Part shown: piece by piece, positions 1 to 7,150 of the stretch
How positions within the stretch are numbered: position 1 is the first letter of the stretch
Layout: the number at the start of each line of letters is the position of its first letter
Source of the DNA: Leeuwenhoekiella marinoflava DSM 3653
GTDB lineage: Bacteria > Bacteroidota > Bacteroidia > Flavobacteriales > Flavobacteriaceae
Direction of reading: 5' to 3'
Length of the DNA: 64,000 nt
NCBI RefSeq assembly: GCF_900129005.1
Contig: NZ_FQUN01000012.1
Coordinates: 62,001 to 126,000, forward strand
Notes under the pieces: model-generated
The model's database searches: none
What the model saw: the letters and a program-made list of their open reading frames with translations, nothing else
What the model was told of the DNA's origin: nothing
Program-made: the position numbers and the translations under genes

Positions 1-2
1 AT

Positions 3-623
3 TCTGAGTTGACTTCAGATGCAACCGATGGATCTCAGGCGATTTTAATTAAAGGTCGCGGCGCAACACCGCCCAGACCTATGGAAATTGTTTCAGAAGA
101 AGGGTTTACACCGCAAATGGGCGTTTTGGTGAGTATGCTTGATGCGATGAAAGAACGCGTAGAAGGTTCGGTTAAAAATCATTCGGTTTATGAATTGGAT
201 TATTTGATGGACGAAAAAGCAAACAGTATTGGCGCACTTATTATGCATTTGGCTGCCGCTGAAAAATTATATCAGGTAATGACTTTTGAGGGGCGTTATT
301 TCAATAAAGAGGAAGAGGAATTATGGGGGCCTGCTTTAAATCTTGGAGATTCCGGAAGGGAAAGTTTTAAAGATCATGAGGTTGATTATTATCTAAATCT
401 TTATAATGAAGTGCGTACAAAAACCAAAGAAGAGCTGGCTAAACGAGATGACACGTGGTTGGAGGAAGAAATTCCGGGAGCAGGAATGACTAATTTTTAC
501 GGTTGGTTTCACGTGATGGAACATCAATCAAGCCATCTTGGTCAGATTTTATTACTTCAAAAACGCATTAAGCCTGAGGAAAAAGCTGAAGAAATTATAC
601 CTTCAGAGACTATAAAAAATTAA
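3..623 (+). CDS. DinB-like putative metal-binding protein (5' end outside window)
   Basis: The frame is open to the left edge, so the gene probably starts upstream; the first in-frame codons seen are TTG at 9 and ATG at 81. The protein looks like a DinB/YfiT-type four-helix bundle. His80, His172 and His176 (counted from the TTG) sit where this superfamily places its metal triad, the last two in the helix HVMEHQSSHLGQ. The roughly 25 residues before the bundle (rich in G, R and P) suggest a longer N-terminus, perhaps with a signal peptide, lying outside the window. DinB-like proteins are often thiol-dependent transferases or of unknown role, and nothing here fixes a substrate. The NUDIX gene follows after 6 bp, which suggests one transcript. 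Confidence 0.75.
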   Translation, partial: SELTSDATDGSQAILIKGRGATPPRPMEIVSEEGFTPQMGVLVSMLDAMKERVEGSVKNHSVYELDYLMDEKANSIGALIMHLAAAEKLYQVMTFEGRYFNKEEEELWGPALNLGDSGRESFKDHEVDYYLNLYNEVRTKTKEELAKRDDTWLEEEIPGAGMTNFYGWFHVMEHQSSHLGQILLLQKRIKPEEKAEEIIPSETIKN

Positions 624-629
624 GTTGAA

Positions 630-1253
630 ATGGATGTATCAGAGAATCTTCTCAATCAGATTAAACAGGTAAAGTCGCTGGCAGAAGCCGGTCTCGTATT
701 TAATAAAGAAAATTATGATGCTGAGCGTTATGAAGAGTTGCGAACGCTGGCATTAGAAATGATGAGTATTCTGTCTGATAAACCTGTAGCTCAATTGAAG
801 GGTTTCTTTGTTCCTGAAACGGATTATCCTACTGCAAAAGTTGATGTTCGTGGCTTAATTCTGAATGAACAAAATCAAGTTTTGCTGGTACAGGAAACCG
901 TAGATAATAAATGGACACTTCCCGGAGGTTGGGCAGATGTAGGTCTAACACCTACTGAAAATGTGCTGAAAGAAATAGAAGAGGAAACCGGTTTTAAAGC
1001 TGAGGTAATACGTTTGCTAGCAGTGCTTGATAAGCGTAACTATCCGCACCCACCACAACCTCATTATGTGTATAAACTGTGCTTTTTGTGTAAAATACAG
1101 GAAGGAAGTTTTGATCCCAATTTTGATATTGGGGGTGTAGATTGGTTTGATATGAACACGCTTCCGGAATTATCTGCAGACCGTATTCTTGAAGAACAAC
1201 TGGTGAAATTGGTTAAAATTGCACAGGAAGATAATCCTGTGTATTTTGACTAA
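630..1253 (+). CDS. NUDIX hydrolase with N-terminal accessory domain
   Basis: The 207-residue protein has an N-terminal helical domain (about 1-65) of the kind seen before ADP-ribose/nucleotide-sugar NUDIX enzymes, then a NUDIX fold. The Nudix box runs from Gly100 to Phe122 and ends in KEIEEETGF, which supplies the metal-binding Glu cluster. The usual Glu early in the box is Leu106, a change also seen in NUDIX_N-type relatives. The likely reaction is hydrolysis of a nucleoside diphosphate linked to another moiety; the substrate is unknown. It lies 6 bp after the DinB-like gene and 3 bp before the LytTR gene, so the three are probably co-transcribed. Confidence 0.85.
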   Translation: MDVSENLLNQIKQVKSLAEAGLVFNKENYDAERYEELRTLALEMMSILSDKPVAQLKGFFVPETDYPTAKVDVRGLILNEQNQVLLVQETVDNKWTLPGGWADVGLTPTENVLKEIEEETGFKAEVIRLLAVLDKRNYPHPPQPHYVYKLCFLCKIQEGSFDPNFDIGGVDWFDMNTLPELSADRILEEQLVKLVKIAQEDNPVYFD

Positions 1254-1256
1254 AGT

Positions 1257-2054
1257 ATGAAAGGTAAATACCCATTTGATCCGGTTTTAAAGCGTCATTT
1301 TATCATTGCACTGGGATTATTCCTTTGGATTTTTCTGTTTCTCTTTTTTACCGAGCCTCTTGATGTGGGAGAGTTACAATTTAAAGAGAAATTGGTTTTT
1401 TTACCCATTTATAGCCTTGTAGCATCTGCGGGTTACCTCGTGCTTTTACCCTTGCAATCCTGGCTCTATGCTTATCACGCCAAAAGCTGGAAATTAAGTT
1501 CAGAGCTATTGATGCTGCTAGCCTTTTCGCTTTTGGGACTGGTATTGGTGCGTATGGTGTATCTATTTGTTGTAATACCCTATGAGCCCAATCCGTATTC
1601 GCTGTCTTATTTTATTACAGCTATTTACATTCCGGCGCTTTTAGTGGTTTTACCCATTATTGCAGCAGGAAGATATGGCTTGGGGCGTTACCTTGAAAAA
1701 AGGAAAGAAGCGCAAAAAATCACCATAGCCGGATCGGGTAATTATGAAGGCTTTCGATTGGTTTGGAACCAACTCATTATGATTACCAGTGCAGATAATT
1801 ATGTTGAGGTGATCTATACCGAAGACAACCGGGTTAAAAAGCATTTAATCAGAAATACGCTGAGCGCTGTAGCTTCAGATTTACCGCAATTGCTTCGGGT
1901 GCATCGTTCGTTTTTGATCAATCCCGATCAGTATAAGTATGTGAATTCAGAAAATGGCAAGTTTAAAATCACAATGATTCATGATTTGCAATGCTCGGTT
2001 TCAAATACCTATCTCCCTGAAGTAAAAGCCGCGCTTAATTTCACCACAAACTAG
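1257..2054 (+). CDS. membrane-anchored LytTR-family DNA-binding protein
   Basis: This 265-residue protein has four hydrophobic segments (about 13-31, 45-66, 82-106 and 114-136), followed by a LytTR DNA-binding domain (about 160-262). The LytTR signature is visible in the stretch from ADNYVEV to HRSFLINP. There is no receiver domain, so it is a membrane-bound one-component regulator rather than a classical response regulator. Such proteins are common in Bacteroidota; the signal and target are unknown. Translation starts 3 bp after the NUDIX stop codon. The downstream S41 gene has its own probable promoter. Confidence 0.85.
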   Translation: MKGKYPFDPVLKRHFIIALGLFLWIFLFLFFTEPLDVGELQFKEKLVFLPIYSLVASAGYLVLLPLQSWLYAYHAKSWKLSSELLMLLAFSLLGLVLVRMVYLFVVIPYEPNPYSLSYFITAIYIPALLVVLPIIAAGRYGLGRYLEKRKEAQKITIAGSGNYEGFRLVWNQLIMITSADNYVEVIYTEDNRVKKHLIRNTLSAVASDLPQLLRVHRSFLINPDQYKYVNSENGKFKITMIHDLQCSVSNTYLPEVKAALNFTTN

Positions 2055-2088
2055 CGGTATTTCGCCACAAACACCTATAAATAGCCGG

Positions 2089-2115
2089 TTTGCTTAAAAG
2101 CGCTTTCTAGATTTG
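2089..2115 (+). promoter_or_regulatory. putative Bacteroidota-type promoter for the S41 peptidase gene
   Basis: TAGATTTG at 2108-2115 matches the TAnnTTTG -7 element. TTTG at 2089-2092 could be the -33 element, but the 15-bp spacer is shorter than usual. It lies 28 bp before the ATG at 2144. Confidence 0.45.
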
Positions 2116-2143
2116 TCTCATCAAACTTTTAAATCGCAAACTG

Positions 2144-3409
2144 ATGAAGACTGCTCTTAAAATTAAAATTTCGCTTTATTTTTTAGGTTTAATCCTGCTT
2201 TCTACCTGTTCTTTGATGGCGCAACAAGCTACCTGTGCTTGTAAACAGGATTTGAATTTTCTGGTCAAAAAGATTAAGAAAAGTTCGGCTTACAAAAATG
2301 ATTTTAGAGGAGCTAAAGAGGTTTTTGATCAAAAACTAAGTCCTATAGCCTCTAAAGCGACTTCACAAATGCCTCTTTTTGATTGTTATTTAGTGCTGGT
2401 GGAAACTATGCAACTGATCAATGACCGACATAGTATTGTTTACGGAAATGCAAAATTTGATGCAGAAATGCTCAAAGATGAGGATAAACTGGCAGCCTTT
2501 AAAGAAACCGCTCTCTTTAAGATGTATCCCAATTTTTCCGGTGATCTTGAGCGTTTGCAGAATAATCTGTCCAAAAAGGCAGTTGAAGAAATTGAAGGTG
2601 TTTATCATGCCGGTAGAAGCCTCGAGGTAGGAGTTGTGAAGGATAATCTATCTGAAGATTATACAATGATCGTATTGCGATCACAATTACCACTCTGGAA
2701 AGAAGGTGAGCAACTCGGAATTCTTAAATTGAATGGACAGAACCGTGCTCTTGCAGTGATAGGCAGTTACGCTACTAAAACTCCTGTTCCCATAACTACG
2801 GGTTTTAAGAATGGGGAATTCATGAGTTTAAACCTAAAAAAGGATACGGCTCAAATCAGCTATTGGCGATCGGCTTTTGCTGATAATACCTATCATTTTG
2901 AGCAATTAAGTCCGGAGGTGAGTTATATTAAAGCAGGGGATTTTAGTGGATTTTATCCGGTTTTGGGTGAAGCTGAAAAATTTTATGAGGAACTCAAGGG
3001 AAAAGCTATTGCAGATAATCTAATTGTCGATTTAAGGAATAATGGCGGCGGCGGTGATCGCAATTCAGATATTTTATTTGAAATTTTAGAAAACCAGAAA
3101 AACGACATGCAATTGTTTGTACTTGTCAATCAAAATACCGGGAGTAATGCTGAGCAGTTTGCAATCAGGCTTAAAAAAGCAAAAGCAGCGACCATTTTAG
3201 GGGATCGAACCAAAGGAGCAATTGCTTATGAGTTGAAAGGCGACATCTCAATACTCCCCAGCAATTTTTTTAAAGTGTACCTTTCATCTAAGAGACACCG
3301 CGAGTATTTATCCTATGAAGGAGTTGGAGTAAAGCCAGATCTATATTTGGATTATTCTAAAGACTGGCTTAAACAAACCCAAAATCTTATTCAGGAGCGA
3401 ATGAAGTAA
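2144..3409 (+). CDS. secreted S41-family (C-terminal processing-like) peptidase
   Basis: This 421-residue protein begins with a signal peptide (about 1-26, ending near SLMAQ). The C-terminal half carries the S41 tail-specific protease fold: the strand LIVDLRNNGGGG, then NQNTGSNAEQ with Ser334 as likely nucleophile, and GDRTKG with Lys357 as likely general base. A classical PDZ domain is not obvious in the middle region. Four Cys near the mature N-terminus (CACKQ and FDCY) may form disulfides. It probably acts in the periplasm or at the cell surface on unknown peptides. It appears monocistronic, with a long non-coding stretch after it. Confidence 0.8.
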   Translation: MKTALKIKISLYFLGLILLSTCSLMAQQATCACKQDLNFLVKKIKKSSAYKNDFRGAKEVFDQKLSPIASKATSQMPLFDCYLVLVETMQLINDRHSIVYGNAKFDAEMLKDEDKLAAFKETALFKMYPNFSGDLERLQNNLSKKAVEEIEGVYHAGRSLEVGVVKDNLSEDYTMIVLRSQLPLWKEGEQLGILKLNGQNRALAVIGSYATKTPVPITTGFKNGEFMSLNLKKDTAQISYWRSAFADNTYHFEQLSPEVSYIKAGDFSGFYPVLGEAEKFYEELKGKAIADNLIVDLRNNGGGGDRNSDILFEILENQKNDMQLFVLVNQNTGSNAEQFAIRLKKAKAATILGDRTKGAIAYELKGDISILPSNFFKVYLSSKRHREYLSYEGVGVKPDLYLDYSKDWLKQTQNLIQERMK

Positions 3410-4039
3410 GCGAAGCTAAACGTAGATTTATGGAGGGGCATGTATATACAAGGCAGAACCTTTATTGAAAAAATAATCAACAATAGAGCTCAAATTATAG
3501 CGTACACAGTTTTGATGAGGTAAAGCCCCGGCTGTGGGTTGGTTCTTTAGCGCGATTACTTTGTTATACTAAGCTTTACCCTACAAAACCGGATGGCTCC
3601 ATGCAGTTTGAACCATAACGACACCTTTCTAATCCCAAGATAATTACTGATCTACTCCTAATATCTACCAGGCAGCTTCCTATTGTAAGCATTATGATAC
3701 TACAATCAAACCAGAATCACCCACTGAAAGTGTGGTAAAGTGTGGTTGGAGTGTGGTAGCACTGTGGTTGCACTCAGACTTTGAGTAAAAGAATTCTGGG
3801 ATGATCAGGGACGTTGGGAGGGGTTAGAATTGACTTTTTATAAGCTGATTACACAATAAATAACCTGAATGTTGCTTTCAGACTGGGAGCGCATACTTAA
3901 GAAAGGAATGGTTTAGCTTTAAATGAAGCTTCCTAAATACTTGGCCGTAAAATGAACTCAGAGCTAGGACTGGACGTATTCGTGCTATAGCTTTTAGAAA
4001 AAGGAAAAATGAGTAAAAGGAAGCAAGAGGAATATTGGC
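3410..4039. other. gene-free gap between the S41 gene and lptB
   Basis: About 630 bp with no convincing gene in six frames. The longest open stretch (ending in TAA near 3785, about 45 codons) has no plausible start and no recognised family. The only ordered structure seen is the TGTGGT series at 3731-3768. No tRNA or clear terminator was found. It may be a decayed gene or insertion. Confidence 0.5.
3731..3768 (+). repeat. four TGTGGT hexamers at 10-11 bp spacing
   Basis: TGTGGT occurs at 3731, 3741, 3752 and 3763, spaced 10, 11 and 11 bp, close to one DNA helical turn. It lies in otherwise featureless intergenic DNA. Confidence 0.7.
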
Positions 4040-4780
4040 CTACTGAAATAACTTCTTCTTACGAAGCTCAAAGTTTTGTCCTAAGTATACTTTACGCACC
4101 ATTTCGTCAGCGGCAAGTTCTTCGGGGATGCCGTGTTTGAGAATACTTCCTTCAAACATCAGGTAGGTGTGATCTGTAATAGCCAGCGTTTCCTGTACGT
4201 TATGGTCTGTAATGAGGATGCCAATGTTCTTTTCTTTCAACTGCGCTACAATACGCTGAATATCTTCAACGGCAACCGGGTCAACCCCGGCAAAAGGTTC
4301 GTCAAGCAAAATAAAGTTGGGATTTGTTGCTAATGCACGCGCGATTTCGGTACGGCGGCGTTCGCCACCCGAAAGCAGATCTCCACGGCTTTTACGAATG
4401 TGACCCAGACTAAACTCATCGATGAGTTCTTCCATCTTGGCTATTTGCTCTTTTTTACTGAGTTTAGTCATTTGCAGAACACTGAGGATATTTTCTTCAA
4501 TACTCAGTTTTCTAAAAACCGAAGCCTCTTGAGCCAGATAGCCAATACCGTTTTGAGCACGTTTGTACATCGGATAGTTGGTGATGTCTTTATTGTCTAG
4601 ATAAATGGTTCCGCCGTTAGGCTTTATCAAACCTACAATCATATAAAACGAAGTTGTCTTCCCGGCACCGTTAGGTCCCAGAAGTCCCACAATTTCTCCT
4701 TGTTCTACTTCAACAGTAATTCCTTTAACGACCTTTCGGCCCTTATAGGATTTCATTAAATTTTCTGCTCGTAGTTTCAT
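4040..4780 (-). CDS. lptB: lipopolysaccharide export ABC transporter ATP-binding protein LptB
   Basis: This 246-residue protein is a single ABC ATPase domain. It has Walker A GPNGAGKT (35-42), a Q-loop around YLAQEASVFRKL, signature LLSGGERRR, Walker B FILLDEPFAGVDP and H-loop ITDHN. The RRR following the signature and the YLAQEASVFRKLSIEENI stretch are typical of LptB. With LptF/G/C, which are not in this window, it powers LPS extraction from the inner membrane. It is the last gene of the minus-strand group kdsD-tatC-AhpD-like-lptB. Pairing with kdsD, a Kdo-synthesis gene, fits an LPS-biogenesis role. Confidence 0.93.
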   Translation of the reverse strand: MKLRAENLMKSYKGRKVVKGITVEVEQGEIVGLLGPNGAGKTTSFYMIVGLIKPNGGTIYLDNKDITNYPMYKRAQNGIGYLAQEASVFRKLSIEENILSVLQMTKLSKKEQIAKMEELIDEFSLGHIRKSRGDLLSGGERRRTEIARALATNPNFILLDEPFAGVDPVAVEDIQRIVAQLKEKNIGILITDHNVQETLAITDHTYLMFEGSILKHGIPEELAADEMVRKVYLGQNFELRKKKLFQ

Positions 4781-4837
4781 GCGTTCCTTTTATAGATTCG
4801 TCAACAGTTAAAAAACGTTGATTTTTAGACTCCAGTA

Positions 4838-5203
4838 TTATTCTGCGGCACTTTCTTCTAAAACTTCCCAATATTCGTAAGCACGGCGCAGGTGTGGGAT
4901 TACAATAGTACCGCCAATTAATGTGCCGATGCTTAAGGTTTCCATCACTTGTTCTTTTGTGATACCTTCTTTAAAACAGCTTTCCAGATGATAGCGTACA
5001 CAATCGTCGCAACGTAAAACAGTAGAAGCTACAAGGCCTAAAAGTTCTTTAGTTTTTACGTCTAGAGCTCCGGGAGCAAAAGCATTCGTATCTAAGTTAA
5101 AGATGCGATTGATGATTTTATTTTTATCGCCAAGAATTTTCTCATTCATTTTTGCGCGATAGCTATTGAATTCTTCAACCTGATTTAAAGTCTTTTCTGA
5201 CAT
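4838..5203 (-). CDS. carboxymuconolactone decarboxylase / AhpD-like protein
   Basis: This 121-residue all-helical protein carries the AhpD-like redox motif C65-DD-C68 followed by His72 (CDDCVRYHLESC), which is the CxxCxxxH pattern of the family. Members act as alkylhydroperoxidase partners or decarboxylases; the CxxC form favours a thiol-disulfide or peroxide-related role. It sits between tatC and lptB in the same orientation with gaps of about 50 bp on each side, so it is probably in the operon. There is no direct functional link to its neighbours. Confidence 0.85.
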   Translation of the reverse strand: MSEKTLNQVEEFNSYRAKMNEKILGDKNKIINRIFNLDTNAFAPGALDVKTKELLGLVASTVLRCDDCVRYHLESCFKEGITKEQVMETLSIGTLIGGTIVIPHLRRAYEYWEVLEESAAE

Positions 5204-5255
5204 AGTTGTGGGGTATTATTGTTTTTATGGGTTCTCGTTTACCGAGATTTGATTT

Positions 5256-6098
5256 TTAATTTCCGCCTTTCTGAGTGCGTTTCAACTCACGTGCTTCTTT
5301 ACGCATCACCACTGCGGAAATTAGAATACTCACTTCGTATAAAATTAGGATTGGGATGGATACGATTACTTGTGTAGAGATATCCGGTGGAGTAATTATT
5401 GCGGAAACCACTAGTACAATGATGAGTGCATATTTTCTATACTTTCTTAAAAACTCCGGAGTTACCAAACCGATTTTAGTGAAAAAGTAAATGATGATTG
5501 GAAGCTCAAAAATGAGTCCGGCTGCAAGCGCACTGGCACGAACCAAGCCGATGTAAGAGCCAATGTCAAACTCATTCTTAACCATATCACCTACTGTGAA
5601 ATTCGCTAAGAAGTTTATGGAAAGGGGGGCGATGATGTAATAGCCAAAAAGAACTCCGGTAAAAAATAACAGCGAAGAGATGATGATAAAACCTCTTGAA
5701 TTTTTACGCTCTTTCTCGTATAAACCGGGAGCAATGAATTTCCAGAATTCATAAATCACATAGGGGAATGCAACAACGACACCCACGATGATAGAAGTCC
5801 AGATAGCAGCATTAAACTGTCCGCCCATTGTACGGTTCTGAATGGTAAAATCCATCTCGTTTACACAGCCCTTGTCAGAACCGAATACATTTGCGATGCG
5901 GCATAAGAAATCATAGGATATGAAATCAGCATTAGCCGGGGCAAATATGATCTTGTCAAAAATGAAGTCTTTAAATATAAACGCAATAACGCCAACAATA
6001 ACGATTGCCAGAGTTGCACGTATAAGATGCCATCTCAATTCTTCAAGATGATCTAAAAAAGACATTTCGTCCGGATTTGCTTGTGTTCTTTTTGCCAT
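5256..6098 (-). CDS. tatC: Sec-independent protein translocase subunit TatC
   Basis: This 280-residue protein has six hydrophobic segments and the hallmark N-terminal motif FLDHLEELRWHLIRA around residues 14-28, which helps bind twin-arginine signal peptides. A second conserved loop, FPYVIYEFWKFIAPGLYEKE, matches the family. A longer periplasmic loop (about 55-90) with two Cys is a lineage feature. With TatA, which is not in this window, it exports folded proteins. Its ATG shares one base with the kdsD stop codon (TAATG at 6100-6096 on the minus strand), which indicates translational coupling. Confidence 0.95.
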   Translation of the reverse strand: MAKRTQANPDEMSFLDHLEELRWHLIRATLAIVIVGVIAFIFKDFIFDKIIFAPANADFISYDFLCRIANVFGSDKGCVNEMDFTIQNRTMGGQFNAAIWTSIIVGVVVAFPYVIYEFWKFIAPGLYEKERKNSRGFIIISSLLFFTGVLFGYYIIAPLSINFLANFTVGDMVKNEFDIGSYIGLVRASALAAGLIFELPIIIYFFTKIGLVTPEFLRKYRKYALIIVLVVSAIITPPDISTQVIVSIPILILYEVSILISAVVMRKEARELKRTQKGGN

Positions 6099-7066
6099 TA
6101 TAGAATTCCTTCTTTAATTAAATCGTGCAAATGTACCACACCTGCATAATTATTAGTGCTATCAACTGCTAAGAGTTGCGTTATGCTATTTTTTTCTAAA
6201 ACATCTAGCGCAGCAGTGGCCATCGCATTGGTGTCTATCGTCTTTGGGTTTTTACTCATTATGCTTGCAGCTGTAAGATTTGTAAGCGTATCATGAGTCT
6301 CCAGCATGCGTCGTATGTCTCCGTCTGTAATGATACCTACAATTTTGCCTTGTTCGGTTACAGCAGTTACTCCGAGCCTTTTTTGTGAAATCTCAACAAT
6401 TACTTGTTTTATAGGTGTTTCTGGTGATACTTCAGGTTTTTCGTGAAGCGCAATCAATTCGTTTACGCGTAAATACATTTTCTTCCCTAAAGCTCCACCG
6501 GGATGGTATTTAGCAAAATCTTCTTTAGAGAATCCGCGTAAATCCAGTAAAGCCAGCGCTAAGGCATCACCCATTACGAGTTGCACCGTGGTGCTGGTAG
6601 TTGGAGCTAGGTTATGCGGGCAAGCTTCTTTTTCGGCGTAAGCCAAAATAAGTGCATCTGCGTTCTTTGCTAAAAAGGAATCCTTATTAGAAGTCATTGC
6701 GATAACCGTATTCTCCTGATTTTTTATAAGTGGAATGAGTACTTTAATTTCAGCAGTATTTCCACTGTTTGAGAGGCATACCACCACATCGTCTTTTTGT
6801 ATGGTTCCCAAATCACCGTGTATGGCATCTGCAGCATGCATAAAAACCGAAGGAGTTCCTGTAGAATTCAAAGTAGCCACCATTTTTTGTGCTATAATTG
6901 CACTTTTGCCAACGCCGGAAATAATCACCCGGCCTTTTGCGTTATAAATGCATAAAACAGCTTTAGCAAAGTCTTGATCGATAAGTGAGTTGAGATTGGC
7001 GACAGCTTCATGCTCCAAAGCAATGGTTCGCTTGGCGCTGTCTAAAATCTGCTTGTAGGTATTCAA
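6098..7066 (-). CDS. kdsD: D-arabinose-5-phosphate isomerase (KpsF/GutQ family)
   Basis: This 322-residue protein has an N-terminal SIS sugar-isomerase domain (about 35-175) with ISGVGKS (49-55), IHGDLG (82-87) and LSNSGNT (98-104), followed by two CBS domains (about 205-262 and 270-322). It converts ribulose-5-phosphate to arabinose-5-phosphate, the first committed step toward Kdo of the LPS core. It is the first gene of the minus-strand operon, divergent from recQ, with a TAnnTTTG match upstream on the minus strand. Confidence 0.92.
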   Translation of the reverse strand: MNTYKQILDSAKRTIALEHEAVANLNSLIDQDFAKAVLCIYNAKGRVIISGVGKSAIIAQKMVATLNSTGTPSVFMHAADAIHGDLGTIQKDDVVVCLSNSGNTAEIKVLIPLIKNQENTVIAMTSNKDSFLAKNADALILAYAEKEACPHNLAPTTSTTVQLVMGDALALALLDLRGFSKEDFAKYHPGGALGKKMYLRVNELIALHEKPEVSPETPIKQVIVEISQKRLGVTAVTEQGKIVGIITDGDIRRMLETHDTLTNLTAASIMSKNPKTIDTNAMATAALDVLEKNSITQLLAVDSTNNYAGVVHLHDLIKEGIL

Positions 7067-7121
7067 AAGATATAAGATTAAGCCGTTTGTTAGTGGTGTA
7101 GAAATTAGTATATTTAAAATA

Positions 7122-7129
7122 CAAATGTA
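7122..7129 (-). promoter_or_regulatory. putative -7 element for the kdsD operon
   Basis: CAAATGTA on the plus strand reads TACATTTG on the minus strand, matching TAnnTTTG, about 56 bp upstream of the kdsD start. No clear -33 element was seen. Confidence 0.35.
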
Positions 7130-7150
7130 TGCAAATTTGAATAAGCTTTA

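Noticed and set aside
3650-3785. About 45-codon frame containing the TGTGGT series
   Set aside because: No plausible start codon and no family match; described only as a possible remnant.
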